Of a stretch of DNA of 64,000 nucleotides, positions 50,003 to 61,529 are shown one piece after another. How positions within the stretch are numbered: the first letter of the stretch is position 1; each line of letters starts with the position of its first letter. Source of the DNA: Pseudomonas hefeiensis (GTDB lineage Bacteria > Pseudomonadota > Gammaproteobacteria > Pseudomonadales > Pseudomonadaceae); contig NZ_CP117449.1 in the NCBI RefSeq assembly GCF_030687835.1, forward strand, positions 5,208,001-5,272,000. The letters run 5' to 3'. The notes under the pieces were generated by a model that was given only the letters and a program-made list of their open reading frames with translations, had not been told where the DNA came from and did no database searches. The translations under genes were made by a program, and so were the position numbers.

Positions 50003-50551
50003 TCACTGAGCCGGTTCGTTCTGCCCCAGGATCAGTTGGCCTTCCTTGTTCACCGGGATCTGGTTGCCTGGGTCGCGGTCCATGCGGACCTTGCCTTCCT
50101 TGCCATCAAGCATGTAGCGAACGTCGTAACCTACAACCTTGTCGCTGATGTCATTGACCGTGTTGCAGCGAGTTTGGGTGGTGGTGTAGGTGTCGCGCTC
50201 CTGCATGCCTTCCTGAATCTTGTTACCGGCATAACCGCCGCCGGCCGCACCCGCCACGGTGGCGATTTTCTTACCAGTGCCGCCGCCGATCTGGTTACCC
50301 AACAGGCCACCGGCCACGGCGCCCAATACGGTACCGGCGATCTGGTGTTGATCCTGGACCGGCTTCTGCCGAGTCACGGTAACGTCCTTGCACACTTCAC
50401 GCGGGGTCTTGATTTGTGTTTTAACCGGGTCCACGGCCACTACTTGCGCATACTCCGGGCCGCTTTTGACCAAGCTGTAGGTGGCTACCGCACCACCGGC
50501 AGTCACACCGACAGCACCCAATACCGCACCAACCAGCATCGATTTGTTCAC
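50003..50551 (-). CDS. Glycine-zipper 2TM-domain envelope protein
   Basis: A 182-aa protein with an N-terminal membrane/signal segment, a central glycine-zipper pair (about 70-110, GTVLGAVAGGLLGNQIGGGT and following) typical of Rick_17kDa-type surface antigens, and a C-terminal region with a GYDVRYMLDGKEGKVRMD segment. Function unknown; envelope location is inferred. The GTG at 50551 is chosen because a near-perfect AGGAGG lies 5 bp upstream. Confidence 0.82.
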   Translation of the reverse strand: MNKSMLVGAVLGAVGVTAGGAVATYSLVKSGPEYAQVVAVDPVKTQIKTPREVCKDVTVTRQKPVQDQHQIAGTVLGAVAGGLLGNQIGGGTGKKIATVAGAAGGGYAGNKIQEGMQERDTYTTTQTRCNTVNDISDKVVGYDVRYMLDGKEGKVRMDRDPGNQIPVNKEGQLILGQNEPAQ

Positions 50552-50609
50552 TTGAACCTCCTGACCATCACATGCGGATTCATCCGCGCTTCTCCCAGCC
50601 TTGGAGCAC

Positions 50610-50640
50610 AAAAAAAGGCGCGAGTTCAACTCGCGCCTTT
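50610..50640 (-). terminator. Terminator of the secDF operon
   Basis: AGGCGCGAGTT/AACTCGCGCCT followed by a seven-T run on the minus strand, 28 bp after the secF stop. Confidence 0.9.
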
Positions 50641-50667
50641 CGGGCCATGACGGGCGGGGACCAAACC

Positions 50668-51582
50668 TTACGGGCGGTCGTCCACTTCCGTGTCGCTGAC
50701 CACCGGAGGAATCAGGTCTTCGGTACTCAGGTTCAGCCAGATCAGCACCACGTTGGCGATGTAGATCGACGAATAAGTACCCGCCAATACGCCGATGAAC
50801 AGCGCAATGGAGAAACCGAACAGGTTGTCACCGCCAAACACCAGCAGCGCACCGATCGCCAGCAACGTGGAGATCGACGTCGCCATGGTCCGCAGCAGGG
50901 TCTGGGTGGTCGAGATGTTGATGTTCTCGATCAGCGTCGCCTTGCGCAGCACACGGAAGTTTTCACGTACCCGGTCAAACACCACGATGGTGTCGTTGAG
51001 CGAGTAACCGATGATCGCCAGCACCGCCGCCAGCACCGTCAAATCGAAGGTGACCTGGAAGAACGACAGGATGCCCACAGTCACGATCACGTCGTGGATC
51101 AGCGAGACAATCGCGCCCACCGCGAACTTCCACTGAAAGCGGAAAGCCAGGTACAGCAGGATGCCGCCCAGCGCCATCAGCATACCGAGGCCGCCCTGGT
51201 CGCGCAGCTCTTCACCCACTTGCGGGCCGACATACTCGACACGCTTGACCTGTGCCGGGTTGTCGCCGCCGGCCTTCTGCAAGGCCTCAGCCACTTGCTG
51301 ACCCAGTTGCGGGTCTTCACCCGGCATACGCACCAGCAGATCGGTGGTCGCGCCAAAGCTCTGCACCACGGCGTCGGTGTAACCCGAAGTCATCAGTTGC
51401 TCGCGCACCTGGCCAACATCGGCCGGACGCTCGTAGGTCAGCTCGATCAGCGTACCGCCGGTGAAGTCCAGGCCGTAGTTCAGGCCCTTGCTGAACCAGC
51501 TGAACAACGCCAGCAAGGTCAGCAATACAGTGACGCCGAACGCAACGTTGCGAACGCCCATGAAGTTGATTGTACGTAACAT
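50668..51582 (-). CDS. secF: Protein translocase subunit SecF
   Basis: RND-type subunit that with SecD uses proton flow to pull proteins out of SecYEG. The 304-aa protein has six membrane helices, GLNYGLDFTGGTLIEL after helix 1 and the conserved IGYSLNDTIVVFDRVREN segment. 9 bp after secD. Confidence 0.96.
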   Translation of the reverse strand: MLRTINFMGVRNVAFGVTVLLTLLALFSWFSKGLNYGLDFTGGTLIELTYERPADVGQVREQLMTSGYTDAVVQSFGATTDLLVRMPGEDPQLGQQVAEALQKAGGDNPAQVKRVEYVGPQVGEELRDQGGLGMLMALGGILLYLAFRFQWKFAVGAIVSLIHDVIVTVGILSFFQVTFDLTVLAAVLAIIGYSLNDTIVVFDRVRENFRVLRKATLIENINISTTQTLLRTMATSISTLLAIGALLVFGGDNLFGFSIALFIGVLAGTYSSIYIANVVLIWLNLSTEDLIPPVVSDTEVDDRP

Positions 51583-51591
51583 GGCAGCCCC

Positions 51592-53460
51592 TTAAATCCA
51601 CAACTTCTTGAAGTCACGGCCACCATAAATCAGGTTGACCATTGCACGGGTCACCAGAATGGCTGTGAACATCGAGGTAAAGATCCCGAGGGACATGGTC
51701 ACTGCGAAGCCCTTCACCGGGCCGGTGCCCATGGCGAAGAGAATCCCGCCCACCAGCAAGGTGGTCAGGTTGGCATCGATAATCGCAGTAAATGCCCGGC
51801 CGAAGCCTTCGTTGATTGCCCGCTGGACCGACATGCCCGCGGCGATCTCTTCACGAATCCGCGAGAAGATCAGCACGTTGGCGTCCACCGCCATACCCAT
51901 GGTCAACACGATACCGGCAATACCCGGCAGGGTCAGCGTAGCCCCCAGCAGCGACATCAGCGCCAGCAGCAGCACCATGTTCACCGCCAGTGCCACCGTG
52001 GCGATCACACCGAAGAAGCGGTAGATGGCGATGATGAACAGCGAGACAAACAGCATGCCCCACAGCGATGCATCGACACCCTTGGCAATGTTGTCGGCAC
52101 CCAGGCTCGGGCCAATGGTGCGCTCTTCAGCGAAGTACATCGGCGCGGCCAGACCACCGGCACGCAGCAGCAGGGCCAGTTCCGAGGATTCACCCTGGCC
52201 ATTGAGACCGGTGATGCGGAACTGACTGCCCAGCGGCGACTGGATGGTCGCCAGGCTGATGATCTTTTTCTCTTCCTTGAACGTCTGGACCGGTACGTCT
52301 TTCTCGACGCCGTTGACCACTTGCTTGGTGTAAGTGGTGGTCGGCTTCTGCTCGATGAAAATCACCGCCATGCTGCGACCGACGTTGCTGCGCGTGGCGC
52401 GGCTCATCAGTTCGCCGCCGTGGCCGTCGAGGCGAATGTTCACCTGTGGGCGACCCTGCTCGTCGAAGCCCGCCTGGGCGTCGGTCACCTGGTCACCGGT
52501 GATGATCAGGCCACGCTCGATCTGCGCCGCCGGACGACCGCCTTCACGGAACTCGAAGCTCTCGGTGGTGGCCCGGGAAGCGCCCGGTTCAGCAGCGAGG
52601 CGGAATTCCAGGTTGGCCGTCTTGCCGAGGATACGTTTGGCTTCGGCAGTGTCCTGCACGCCCGGCAGCTCAACCACGATGCGGTTGGCGCCCTGGCGCT
52701 GCACGATCGGCTCGGCCACACCCAGCTCGTTGACCCGGTTACGCACCGTGGTCAAGTTCTGCTTGATGGAGTATTCGCGGATTTCCGCCAGCTTGGCCGG
52801 GGTCATCGCCAGACGCAGCACCGGCTGACCATTGAGGTCGGCCGGTACAATGTCGAAATCGTTGAAGCTCTTGCGGATCAGCGCACGGGCCTTCTCGCGT
52901 ACATCTTCGTCAGCAAAGCCCAACTGAACGGCACCGTCGAGCTGCGGCAGGCTGCGATAGCGCAGGCGCTCTTTACGCAACAGGCTCTTGACGTCGCCTT
53001 CGTAGACTTTCAAGCGTGCATCCAGCGCTTTGTCCATGTCCACTTCCAGCAGGAAGTGCACACCACCGGACAAGTCCAGACCCAGCTTCATCGGATGCGC
53101 GCCGAGGTTGCGCAGCCATTGCGGGGTAGTCTGGGCCAGGTTCAGGGCCACGACATAGTCGTCACCGAGGGCCTTGCGCACCACGTCCTTGGCCGGCAGT
53201 TGATCTTCATCCTTGACCAGACGCAACAAACCGCCCTTGCCGCCTTCGGCAACGGTCGCGGCCTTCACGTCGATGCCGGACGCCTTGAGCGCTGTGCTCG
53301 CACGGTCCAGATCGGCCTGAGTGACCTGCAAGGCAGTGCTTGCGCCACTGACCTGAATGGCCGGGTCATCAGGATAAAGATTGGGAGCGGAATAAATCAG
53401 ACCGACCGCCAGCACCGCCAGGATCAGTAAATATTTCCACAGAGGGTATTTGTTCAGCAT
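51592..53460 (-). CDS. secD: Protein translocase subunit SecD
   Basis: Partner of SecF. The 622-aa protein has one N-terminal helix, the periplasmic P1 and P4 domains (MKLGLDLSGGVHFLLEVD), and five C-terminal helices with GMAVDANVLIFSRIREE. The ATG at 53460 is chosen over a GTG one codon upstream. Confidence 0.96.
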   Translation of the reverse strand: MLNKYPLWKYLLILAVLAVGLIYSAPNLYPDDPAIQVSGASTALQVTQADLDRASTALKASGIDVKAATVAEGGKGGLLRLVKDEDQLPAKDVVRKALGDDYVVALNLAQTTPQWLRNLGAHPMKLGLDLSGGVHFLLEVDMDKALDARLKVYEGDVKSLLRKERLRYRSLPQLDGAVQLGFADEDVREKARALIRKSFNDFDIVPADLNGQPVLRLAMTPAKLAEIREYSIKQNLTTVRNRVNELGVAEPIVQRQGANRIVVELPGVQDTAEAKRILGKTANLEFRLAAEPGASRATTESFEFREGGRPAAQIERGLIITGDQVTDAQAGFDEQGRPQVNIRLDGHGGELMSRATRSNVGRSMAVIFIEQKPTTTYTKQVVNGVEKDVPVQTFKEEKKIISLATIQSPLGSQFRITGLNGQGESSELALLLRAGGLAAPMYFAEERTIGPSLGADNIAKGVDASLWGMLFVSLFIIAIYRFFGVIATVALAVNMVLLLALMSLLGATLTLPGIAGIVLTMGMAVDANVLIFSRIREEIAAGMSVQRAINEGFGRAFTAIIDANLTTLLVGGILFAMGTGPVKGFAVTMSLGIFTSMFTAILVTRAMVNLIYGGRDFKKLWI

Positions 53461-53523
53461 CACGCCGCCCGCTTATGACGCGGGGCGCCTTGCGCGCCCC
53501 GTCGATTGAATAGAAGTTGTTAC

Positions 53524-53859
53524 TTAGATCGCTTTCAGCGTGCCTTTTGGCAGCGTGGCCGCGATGGCGCCCTTCTGGAACTTCATTTCAACGGTGTCGG
53601 ACACTTCCAGTACCACGAAGTCATCGGCCACTTTGGTGATCTTGCCAGCGATACCGCCGGTGGTGACCACTTCATCGCCCTTTTGCAGGCTGCTGAGCAG
53701 ATTCTTCTGCTCTTTGGCGCGCTTGGCCTGTGGACGCCAGATCATCAGGTAGAAGATGACCAGGAAGCCAACCAGGAAAATCCACTCAAAACCGCCACCC
53801 ATAGGGCCGGCAGCAGGTGCAGCGGCGTCAGCCATGGCATTAGAGATAAAAAAGCTCAT
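53524..53859 (-). CDS. yajC: Sec translocon accessory protein YajC
   Basis: A 111-aa single-span membrane protein (helix about 24-42) with a C-terminal KGDEVVTTGGIAGKI domain. It associates with SecDF. In the conserved tgt-yajC-secD-secF order. Confidence 0.95.
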   Translation of the reverse strand: MSFFISNAMADAAAPAAGPMGGGFEWIFLVGFLVIFYLMIWRPQAKRAKEQKNLLSSLQKGDEVVTTGGIAGKITKVADDFVVLEVSDTVEMKFQKGAIAATLPKGTLKAI

Positions 53860-53902
53860 TTAGCACTCCAGTTGCAAGTATTGAATCTTAGGATCGGAAA
53901 AC

Positions 53903-56082
<2,180 letters not shown>

Positions 56083-56148
56083 GATGGGGTTCGTCTAGCA
56101 GGGCCGGAAAGTCTAGCGGAATTATCAAAAATTCACCATGAAACGTGA

Positions 56149-56177
56149 TTGACCAACGGTAGGCACCTCTCTATACT
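56149..56177 (+). promoter_or_regulatory. Promoter of tRNA-Leu
   Basis: TTGACC (56149-56154) and TATACT (56172-56177) are 17 bp apart and end 13 bp before the tRNA. Confidence 0.8.
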
Positions 56178-56190
56178 TCGCCGCCATTGA

Positions 56191-56275
56191 GCCCTGATGG
56201 CGGAATTGGTAGACGCGGCGGATTCAAAATCCGTTTTCGAAAGGAGTGGGAGTTCGAGTCTCCCTCGGGGCACCA
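56191..56275 (+). tRNA. tRNA-Leu (CAA)
   Basis: 85 nt with a 7-bp acceptor stem (GCCCTGA/TCGGGGC, one G-T pair), a class II long variable arm, TTCGAGTC T-loop and encoded CCA. The anticodon loop TTCAAAA gives CAA, reading UUG. In P. aeruginosa the tRNA-Leu beside queA is a known island insertion site. Confidence 0.96.
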
Positions 56276-56280
56276 TCTTA

Positions 56281-56313
56281 AAAAAAGACCTTGAAATTCA
56301 AGGTCTTTTTTTT
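56281..56313 (+). terminator. Terminator of tRNA-Leu
   Basis: AAGACCTTGAA/TTCAAGGTCTT followed by a run of eight T. Confidence 0.92.
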
Positions 56314-56373
56314 CGCCTGCAGGAAAGTGGTTTGCCATAACCAACGCAAATCTCAGCCAATCCCCCGCTCACT

Positions 56374-56451
56374 TTTGTGGTGGGGGGATAAACCACCGCT
56401 CCCCTTTGTGGCGAGGGGATTTATCCCCGCTGGGCCGCAAAGCGGCCCCAG
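56374..56451. repeat. GTGGCGAGGGGAT-type palindromic repeats
   Basis: Two imperfect stems (GGTGGGGGGATAAACCACC-like and GCGAGGGGATTTATCCCCGC) and a GGGCCGC/GCGGCCC stem. Next to it, 56473-56540, a degenerate repeat AAGAACCNGTGGTA recurs. The 387-bp gap 56276-56662 holds these repeats, the tRNA terminator and the left end of the IS. Confidence 0.75.
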
Positions 56452-56573
56452 AATACCCAACCTCATAGTGAGGAAGATCCAGTGGTAAGGAAGAACCTGG
56501 GAGCAAGGAAGAACCAGTGGTAGAGAAGAACCGGTGGTGGGGGGAAAACCTGTGGCGAGGGAGCTTGCTCCCG

Positions 56574-56579
56574 CTTGAG
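56574..56579. repeat. Target site duplication, left copy (CTTGAG)
   Basis: CTTGAG directly before the left IS end; the same six bases follow the right end at 58544-58549. Confidence 0.85.
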
Positions 56580-56662
56580 TGTCAGTACCGATGCAAAACT
56601 GACCCACCCTACCGGTTGAAAACTGACCCACTTGGGCAAAATGCAGCTTTTGCGAGCTGCCC

Positions 56663-57681
56663 ATGCTGTCCAAGGAGCAACACGTGGAAATCAGTGTTCT
56701 TGTTCGTCAGGGTTTGTCTATTCGAGCTATCGCTCGGCAGATGGGCTGCTCACGCAATACCATTCGACGCCACCTCAAATTACAAGCCCAGCGCCAACCC
56801 GTCGTCTACGGCCCGCGCGCGGAGCGCGTGGGCAAGCTTGCGCCTTTCGAGGCCTTCCTGCGTCAGCGCGTAGATACCGCTCGGCCACACTGGATCCCTG
56901 CGATTGTTCTGCTCAGAGAGATCCGAGAACAGGGCTATACGGGCGGTTACTCCATCCTCACCAGCTTTCTGCTGACCTTGAAATCCAAGGCCAACGAGCC
57001 CGTTGTGCGCTTTGAAACAGAGCCTGGCGAACAGATGCAGGCGGATTTCACGATCATTCGACGTGGCCGCGATCCGCTGTTGGCATTTGTCGCAACGCTG
57101 GGTTGGAGTCGCGCCACTTACGTTGTTTTCTCGCGACGGGAAGACTCCGCAGCCTGGTGCGCTGGCATTGAAAAAGCCCTGCATTTCTTCGGCGGCACGC
57201 CACGCAAAGTGTTGTTCGACAACGCCAAGACCATCATCCAAGAGCGCGATGTCTATGGCCCCGGCGAGCACCGTTGGAACCCGGCTCTGTTGAGCTTGGC
57301 AGAACGCTATGGCTTTACGCCAAAGGTCTGCCGGCCCTATCGAGCGCAAACCAAGGGCAAGGTTGAGCGCTTCAACCACTACCTGAAAAACAGTTTCGTC
57401 GTGCCGCTGGCAGCGACACTTAATCAGGTCGGTTTGGTGCTGGATGTCGAAGTCGCGAACAGCAAAATCGGCCCTTGGCTGATCGATATCGCCAATGCCC
57501 GAACTCACGCTACGACCGGTGAAATCCCTCAGTATCGCCTGGATAAAGAGGTGCACTATTTGCTGCCGCTGCCAGCGCTTCAAGACGTTCCGAGCGCTCT
57601 GATACAAGCCATTCAGCCCATACCGGTGGAGAGCCTGCAACATCCACTGTCGGTCTACCAAGCCCTGCTTGAGGTGCGAGC

Positions 57682-57685
<4 letters not shown>
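56663..57685 (+). CDS. istA: IS21-family transposase IstA
   Basis: A 340-aa DDE transposase. The N-terminal HTH (GLSIRAIARQMGCSRNTIRRH, about 16-36) is followed by the catalytic core with Asp in MQADFT, Asp in VLFDNAKT and Glu in KGKVERFN. The stop overlaps the istB ATG (ATGA). Confidence 0.95.
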
Positions 57686-58469
<784 letters not shown>

Positions 58470-58543
58470 ACAGACTTTAAATACCGCCGGGGTGGGTCAG
58501 TTTTACTTCGGTAGGGTGGGTCAGTTTTCAACCGGTGTTGACA

Positions 58544-58549
58544 CTTGAG
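58544..58549. repeat. Target site duplication, right copy (CTTGAG)
   Basis: Matches 56574-56579 and marks the right boundary of the IS. Confidence 0.85.
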
Positions 58550-58660
58550 CGCAAAGCGCTCACAAAAAAGTCACCACCCCCACCGATACTCCGATCTGCC
58601 AAATCCAAGACATACACCATCACCCCACCCTCCCCACCCAGTCACAAAGGATTTCACCCC

Positions 58661-58990
58661 ATGGAATTGCTGCTGGAAACGGTCGCGCTTTACTCGCTCA
58701 AGCTGGCTTATGAAACGGAAGGCCACAGCCCGATTCTGCGGGATGATCCATTGATGGGCAGTTGCGACCGTGAGGTTTTTGAGTTGTTGATACGGCGGGC
58801 CGATGTGGCTGGGATTCAGGGCGAAATCGGTCGATGCCTGGATTTAGCGATGGGGGGGATTGGTGGGGTGGATACGGTGTTGGGGCGGGAGCTGGGGCGG
58901 TTGTCTGCGGATTTTGGTGCTGCGCAGACGATGGAGGAGCTTGATGTTCCAGCCATCAGACTTAGAGATTATTTGCGCGATGCTCAGTGA
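58661..58990 (+). CDS. Small protein of unknown function
   Basis: A 109-aa acidic soluble protein, no signal peptide or membrane helix, with GC-rich codon use like the core genome. I do not recognise a family. The ATG at 58661 has AAAGGA upstream; the frame is open to 58535, but that part is proline/lysine-rich and overlaps the IS edge. It is the last core-like gene before the AT-rich block. Confidence 0.65.
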   Translation: MELLLETVALYSLKLAYETEGHSPILRDDPLMGSCDREVFELLIRRADVAGIQGEIGRCLDLAMGGIGGVDTVLGRELGRLSADFGAAQTMEELDVPAIRLRDYLRDAQ

Positions 58991-59182
58991 GCAGGACTCT
59001 CCTAAAATAACTCTGCTCCCTTCTCCCTTAGCTGAATTTTTGTCGGGTGTCCGTCTTTTTTCAAATCGCCCCCCTCCCCTCTCTCCACTGGAATGGATAT
59101 CTAGCTGCCTCTCGGTACATAACTTTGATACATTGCTCCGACACCGCTAGCCTGTTCTGCAAGCAACGAAAGGGAGGGATCT

Positions 59183-61297
59183 ATGACTCTAGATGTCAAG
59201 GGTGGTTTAAAAAATACAGATATCAGCTCAAATCAATACGTGGTTATCGAGGAATTGATATCCAATGCCATAGACTCTTATCTCATCCGAAAAAATCTCG
59301 AAGAAAACATTCCAAAGCTGAACATTGAACTTACTGTTGACTTCTTCCACTCCACGCTACTTGAAGATTCAAATTATGATATTTCAATATCTTGCAAGGA
59401 CAACGGAGCAGGTTTTGGAGAGGCACAAGTAAAAGCCTTCGTCACAAAAGACTCAACTTATAAGGACTATCTAAAAATACAAGGCATCGGAAAATGCAAG
59501 GGCGCGGGCCGAATACAATATTTTCACTACTTTAAAAATCTAAAAATAGACAGCTATTTTTTTGAAGAGCAGACATATAAACGCAAAACGCTGAACGTAA
59601 ACTCGGATACGCGAGAGATTTCAGAAGCACATTTCAACACATTGAAAAATATAGAAAAAAAGAGCGAGACCATTGTTAGCCTACAAGGTTTTTATGATAG
59701 TTTAATAAGCAACCAATTGAACAACATAAACTTAAGAGCTGAATTTTCAGCCCTTGCCGTACACAACTACCTATACACAACTTTTCTCCAACGCTTTATC
59801 ATTCTTAGAAACATAGTTGGAAGCTTCTCAATCGCGATCATAGAGCAGGAAGGAAGCAATATAGACAGCCTCACTATCAACTCGGAAGACTTACCCAGCC
59901 CCACCAGTGTTGAAGAAATACCGCTTATCTGCACTCATGGCAAAAGCGACCAAGTACTCCACTCATTAAAAACAACACGCTACTCCCTTCCCCGAGGACA
60001 ATTCAAAGATTCACAACACGAGGTAGCGCTCTGCGCTAACTCTGCAATCGTACAATCCTTAACGAAGCACTATCTAAGAAAGTTCCAAGATAGAAAAACA
60101 CCAATTGATGATCGCTTCGAACTATTGCTTATCGAAAGCGAACTTCTTGAGGAAAAGGTCAACATTCAACGAGATGGCTTTAACATACCCAAAGAGTGCA
60201 GCCCTAACAACGAGCTTATCGAAAGCCACTCCTTACAAGATATAATTGATTCGCTAGAAGACTATGTTTACAGCATCCTCACACCGAAAGACTTCGATAG
60301 AGATGCACTGCTTAATTCCACGCAAGCGAAATTCGGTATATCGAAGTCGATGCTCGAAGCTGTAAACATTAAAATACATTACAGCGACACAGAGGCAAAC
60401 ATTGCCAAGCGAGTGCTAAAAAAATATCAAGAGGAAATAGTTAACGAAACCTCGGACATTTTTGACATCAAACAAAAGCTACTGGACCTTGACCCCAGAA
60501 CGCAAGATTTCAGAGACAAGGTTAATGAACTATCTTGGAAATATACCAGCACTATAAAAAAAATGGATATGGCCAACCTTTCCCAGCTGGTCGTGCGACG
60601 TTCATCAATGATCGAAGTACTTAAAAAAGCAGTAAGCCTCCTTTTGAACTGTCAAGATGAGGCTGGAGTTAGGCGGGACGACGAAAAAATAATTCACAAT
60701 ATATTTTTCCCGACAGGAAAGGACAGCAGAGACCTCACCGACCATGATATTTGGATTCTCAATGAAGAGTATCATTACTTCGACCATATAGCTTCAGACA
60801 AACCTCTTTCGTCTTATCCATGGGGAAATAGTGAAAAACTATTCGAATCAGATATAGACTCTAGCTTAGAGCAACTATTCCGACGAAACAACACAGATCA
60901 CAAATTAAAACGACCTGACATTGCAATATTTAACGAAGAGGGAGCGGCAATAATAATTGAATTCAAAGCTCCAACTGTAGAGCTTCAAGAACACATACCA
61001 GATTTAGTCCAGTACGCAAGACTCTTGGCAGCAAAATCTAACGGCAAGATCAATAAATTCTACGGTTACTTAATAGGTGACTGTATGGATGAAAGCCGAA
61101 TGCCTCCTGCCTTCACACGCTTTCCTAGCGGCTTGGGATACTTCAATACAGATAGAATTCACGATCCTGTTACCGGCAAACAATATGGAGAATTATATTC
61201 TGAAATCCTCTATTATCAACAATTCATCAAAAGAGCCGAAAGTCGCCTTGATATTTACAAGAAAAGACTGAACATAACCAAGAGTTTTTCAGACTAA
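59183..61297 (+). CDS. GHKL-ATPase protein with C-terminal PD-(D/E)XK-like domain
   Basis: A 704-aa protein. The N-terminus is a GHKL (Hsp90/MutL/histidine-kinase) ATPase: N-box EELISNAIDS at 23-32, DNGAGFG at 73-79 and GIGKCKGAGR at 101-110. The C-terminus has a restriction-nuclease-like core: Asp579 in RPDIAIF and Glu593-x-Lys595 in IIIEFKAP, with helices following. The middle (about 200-560) has charged helical segments. GAAAGGGAGGG precedes the ATG. Codons are AT-rich, unlike neighbours, so it is probably acquired. I infer a nucleotide-gated nuclease with a defence role; MutL-like or Shedu-like proteins are relatives to compare. Confidence 0.72.
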   Translation: MTLDVKGGLKNTDISSNQYVVIEELISNAIDSYLIRKNLEENIPKLNIELTVDFFHSTLLEDSNYDISISCKDNGAGFGEAQVKAFVTKDSTYKDYLKIQGIGKCKGAGRIQYFHYFKNLKIDSYFFEEQTYKRKTLNVNSDTREISEAHFNTLKNIEKKSETIVSLQGFYDSLISNQLNNINLRAEFSALAVHNYLYTTFLQRFIILRNIVGSFSIAIIEQEGSNIDSLTINSEDLPSPTSVEEIPLICTHGKSDQVLHSLKTTRYSLPRGQFKDSQHEVALCANSAIVQSLTKHYLRKFQDRKTPIDDRFELLLIESELLEEKVNIQRDGFNIPKECSPNNELIESHSLQDIIDSLEDYVYSILTPKDFDRDALLNSTQAKFGISKSMLEAVNIKIHYSDTEANIAKRVLKKYQEEIVNETSDIFDIKQKLLDLDPRTQDFRDKVNELSWKYTSTIKKMDMANLSQLVVRRSSMIEVLKKAVSLLLNCQDEAGVRRDDEKIIHNIFFPTGKDSRDLTDHDIWILNEEYHYFDHIASDKPLSSYPWGNSEKLFESDIDSSLEQLFRRNNTDHKLKRPDIAIFNEEGAAIIIEFKAPTVELQEHIPDLVQYARLLAAKSNGKINKFYGYLIGDCMDESRMPPAFTRFPSGLGYFNTDRIHDPVTGKQYGELYSEILYYQQFIKRAESRLDIYKKRLNITKSFSD

Positions 61298-61529
61298 TAT
61301 TAGATTAGACAACATGCCGAACCGCAATTAATAAGAAACCAAATTTGTGCTTCCCAGCGACTTCAAGAATATTAACGGAGAAATGAAAAGGATACGGATT
61401 CATTTTCAGAAGTCCGTACCCGTTTTGGTATCGTTTGCAAACCACGTATCCTGCGCTTGAAACCTTTTCCATCACTCGCAACAAAGGGCACAAATTAACT
61501 TAATGCCAAGTAAGTAAATCCTTCTCTTT

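Noticed and set aside
49455-50009. Open frames of 184-203 aa on both strands
   Set aside because: Made of 18-bp and REP repeats (AP-T-G/C-S-H patterns), no start context.
58535-58660. Longer start for the 109-aa protein
   Set aside because: The extra 42 residues are low-complexity and begin inside the IS end and its target duplication, so they cannot be ancestral.
61305-61493. 62-aa minus-strand frame after the reverse transcriptase
   Set aside because: No ribosome-binding site or family seen; it may be chance in AT-rich DNA or part of a non-coding RNA.
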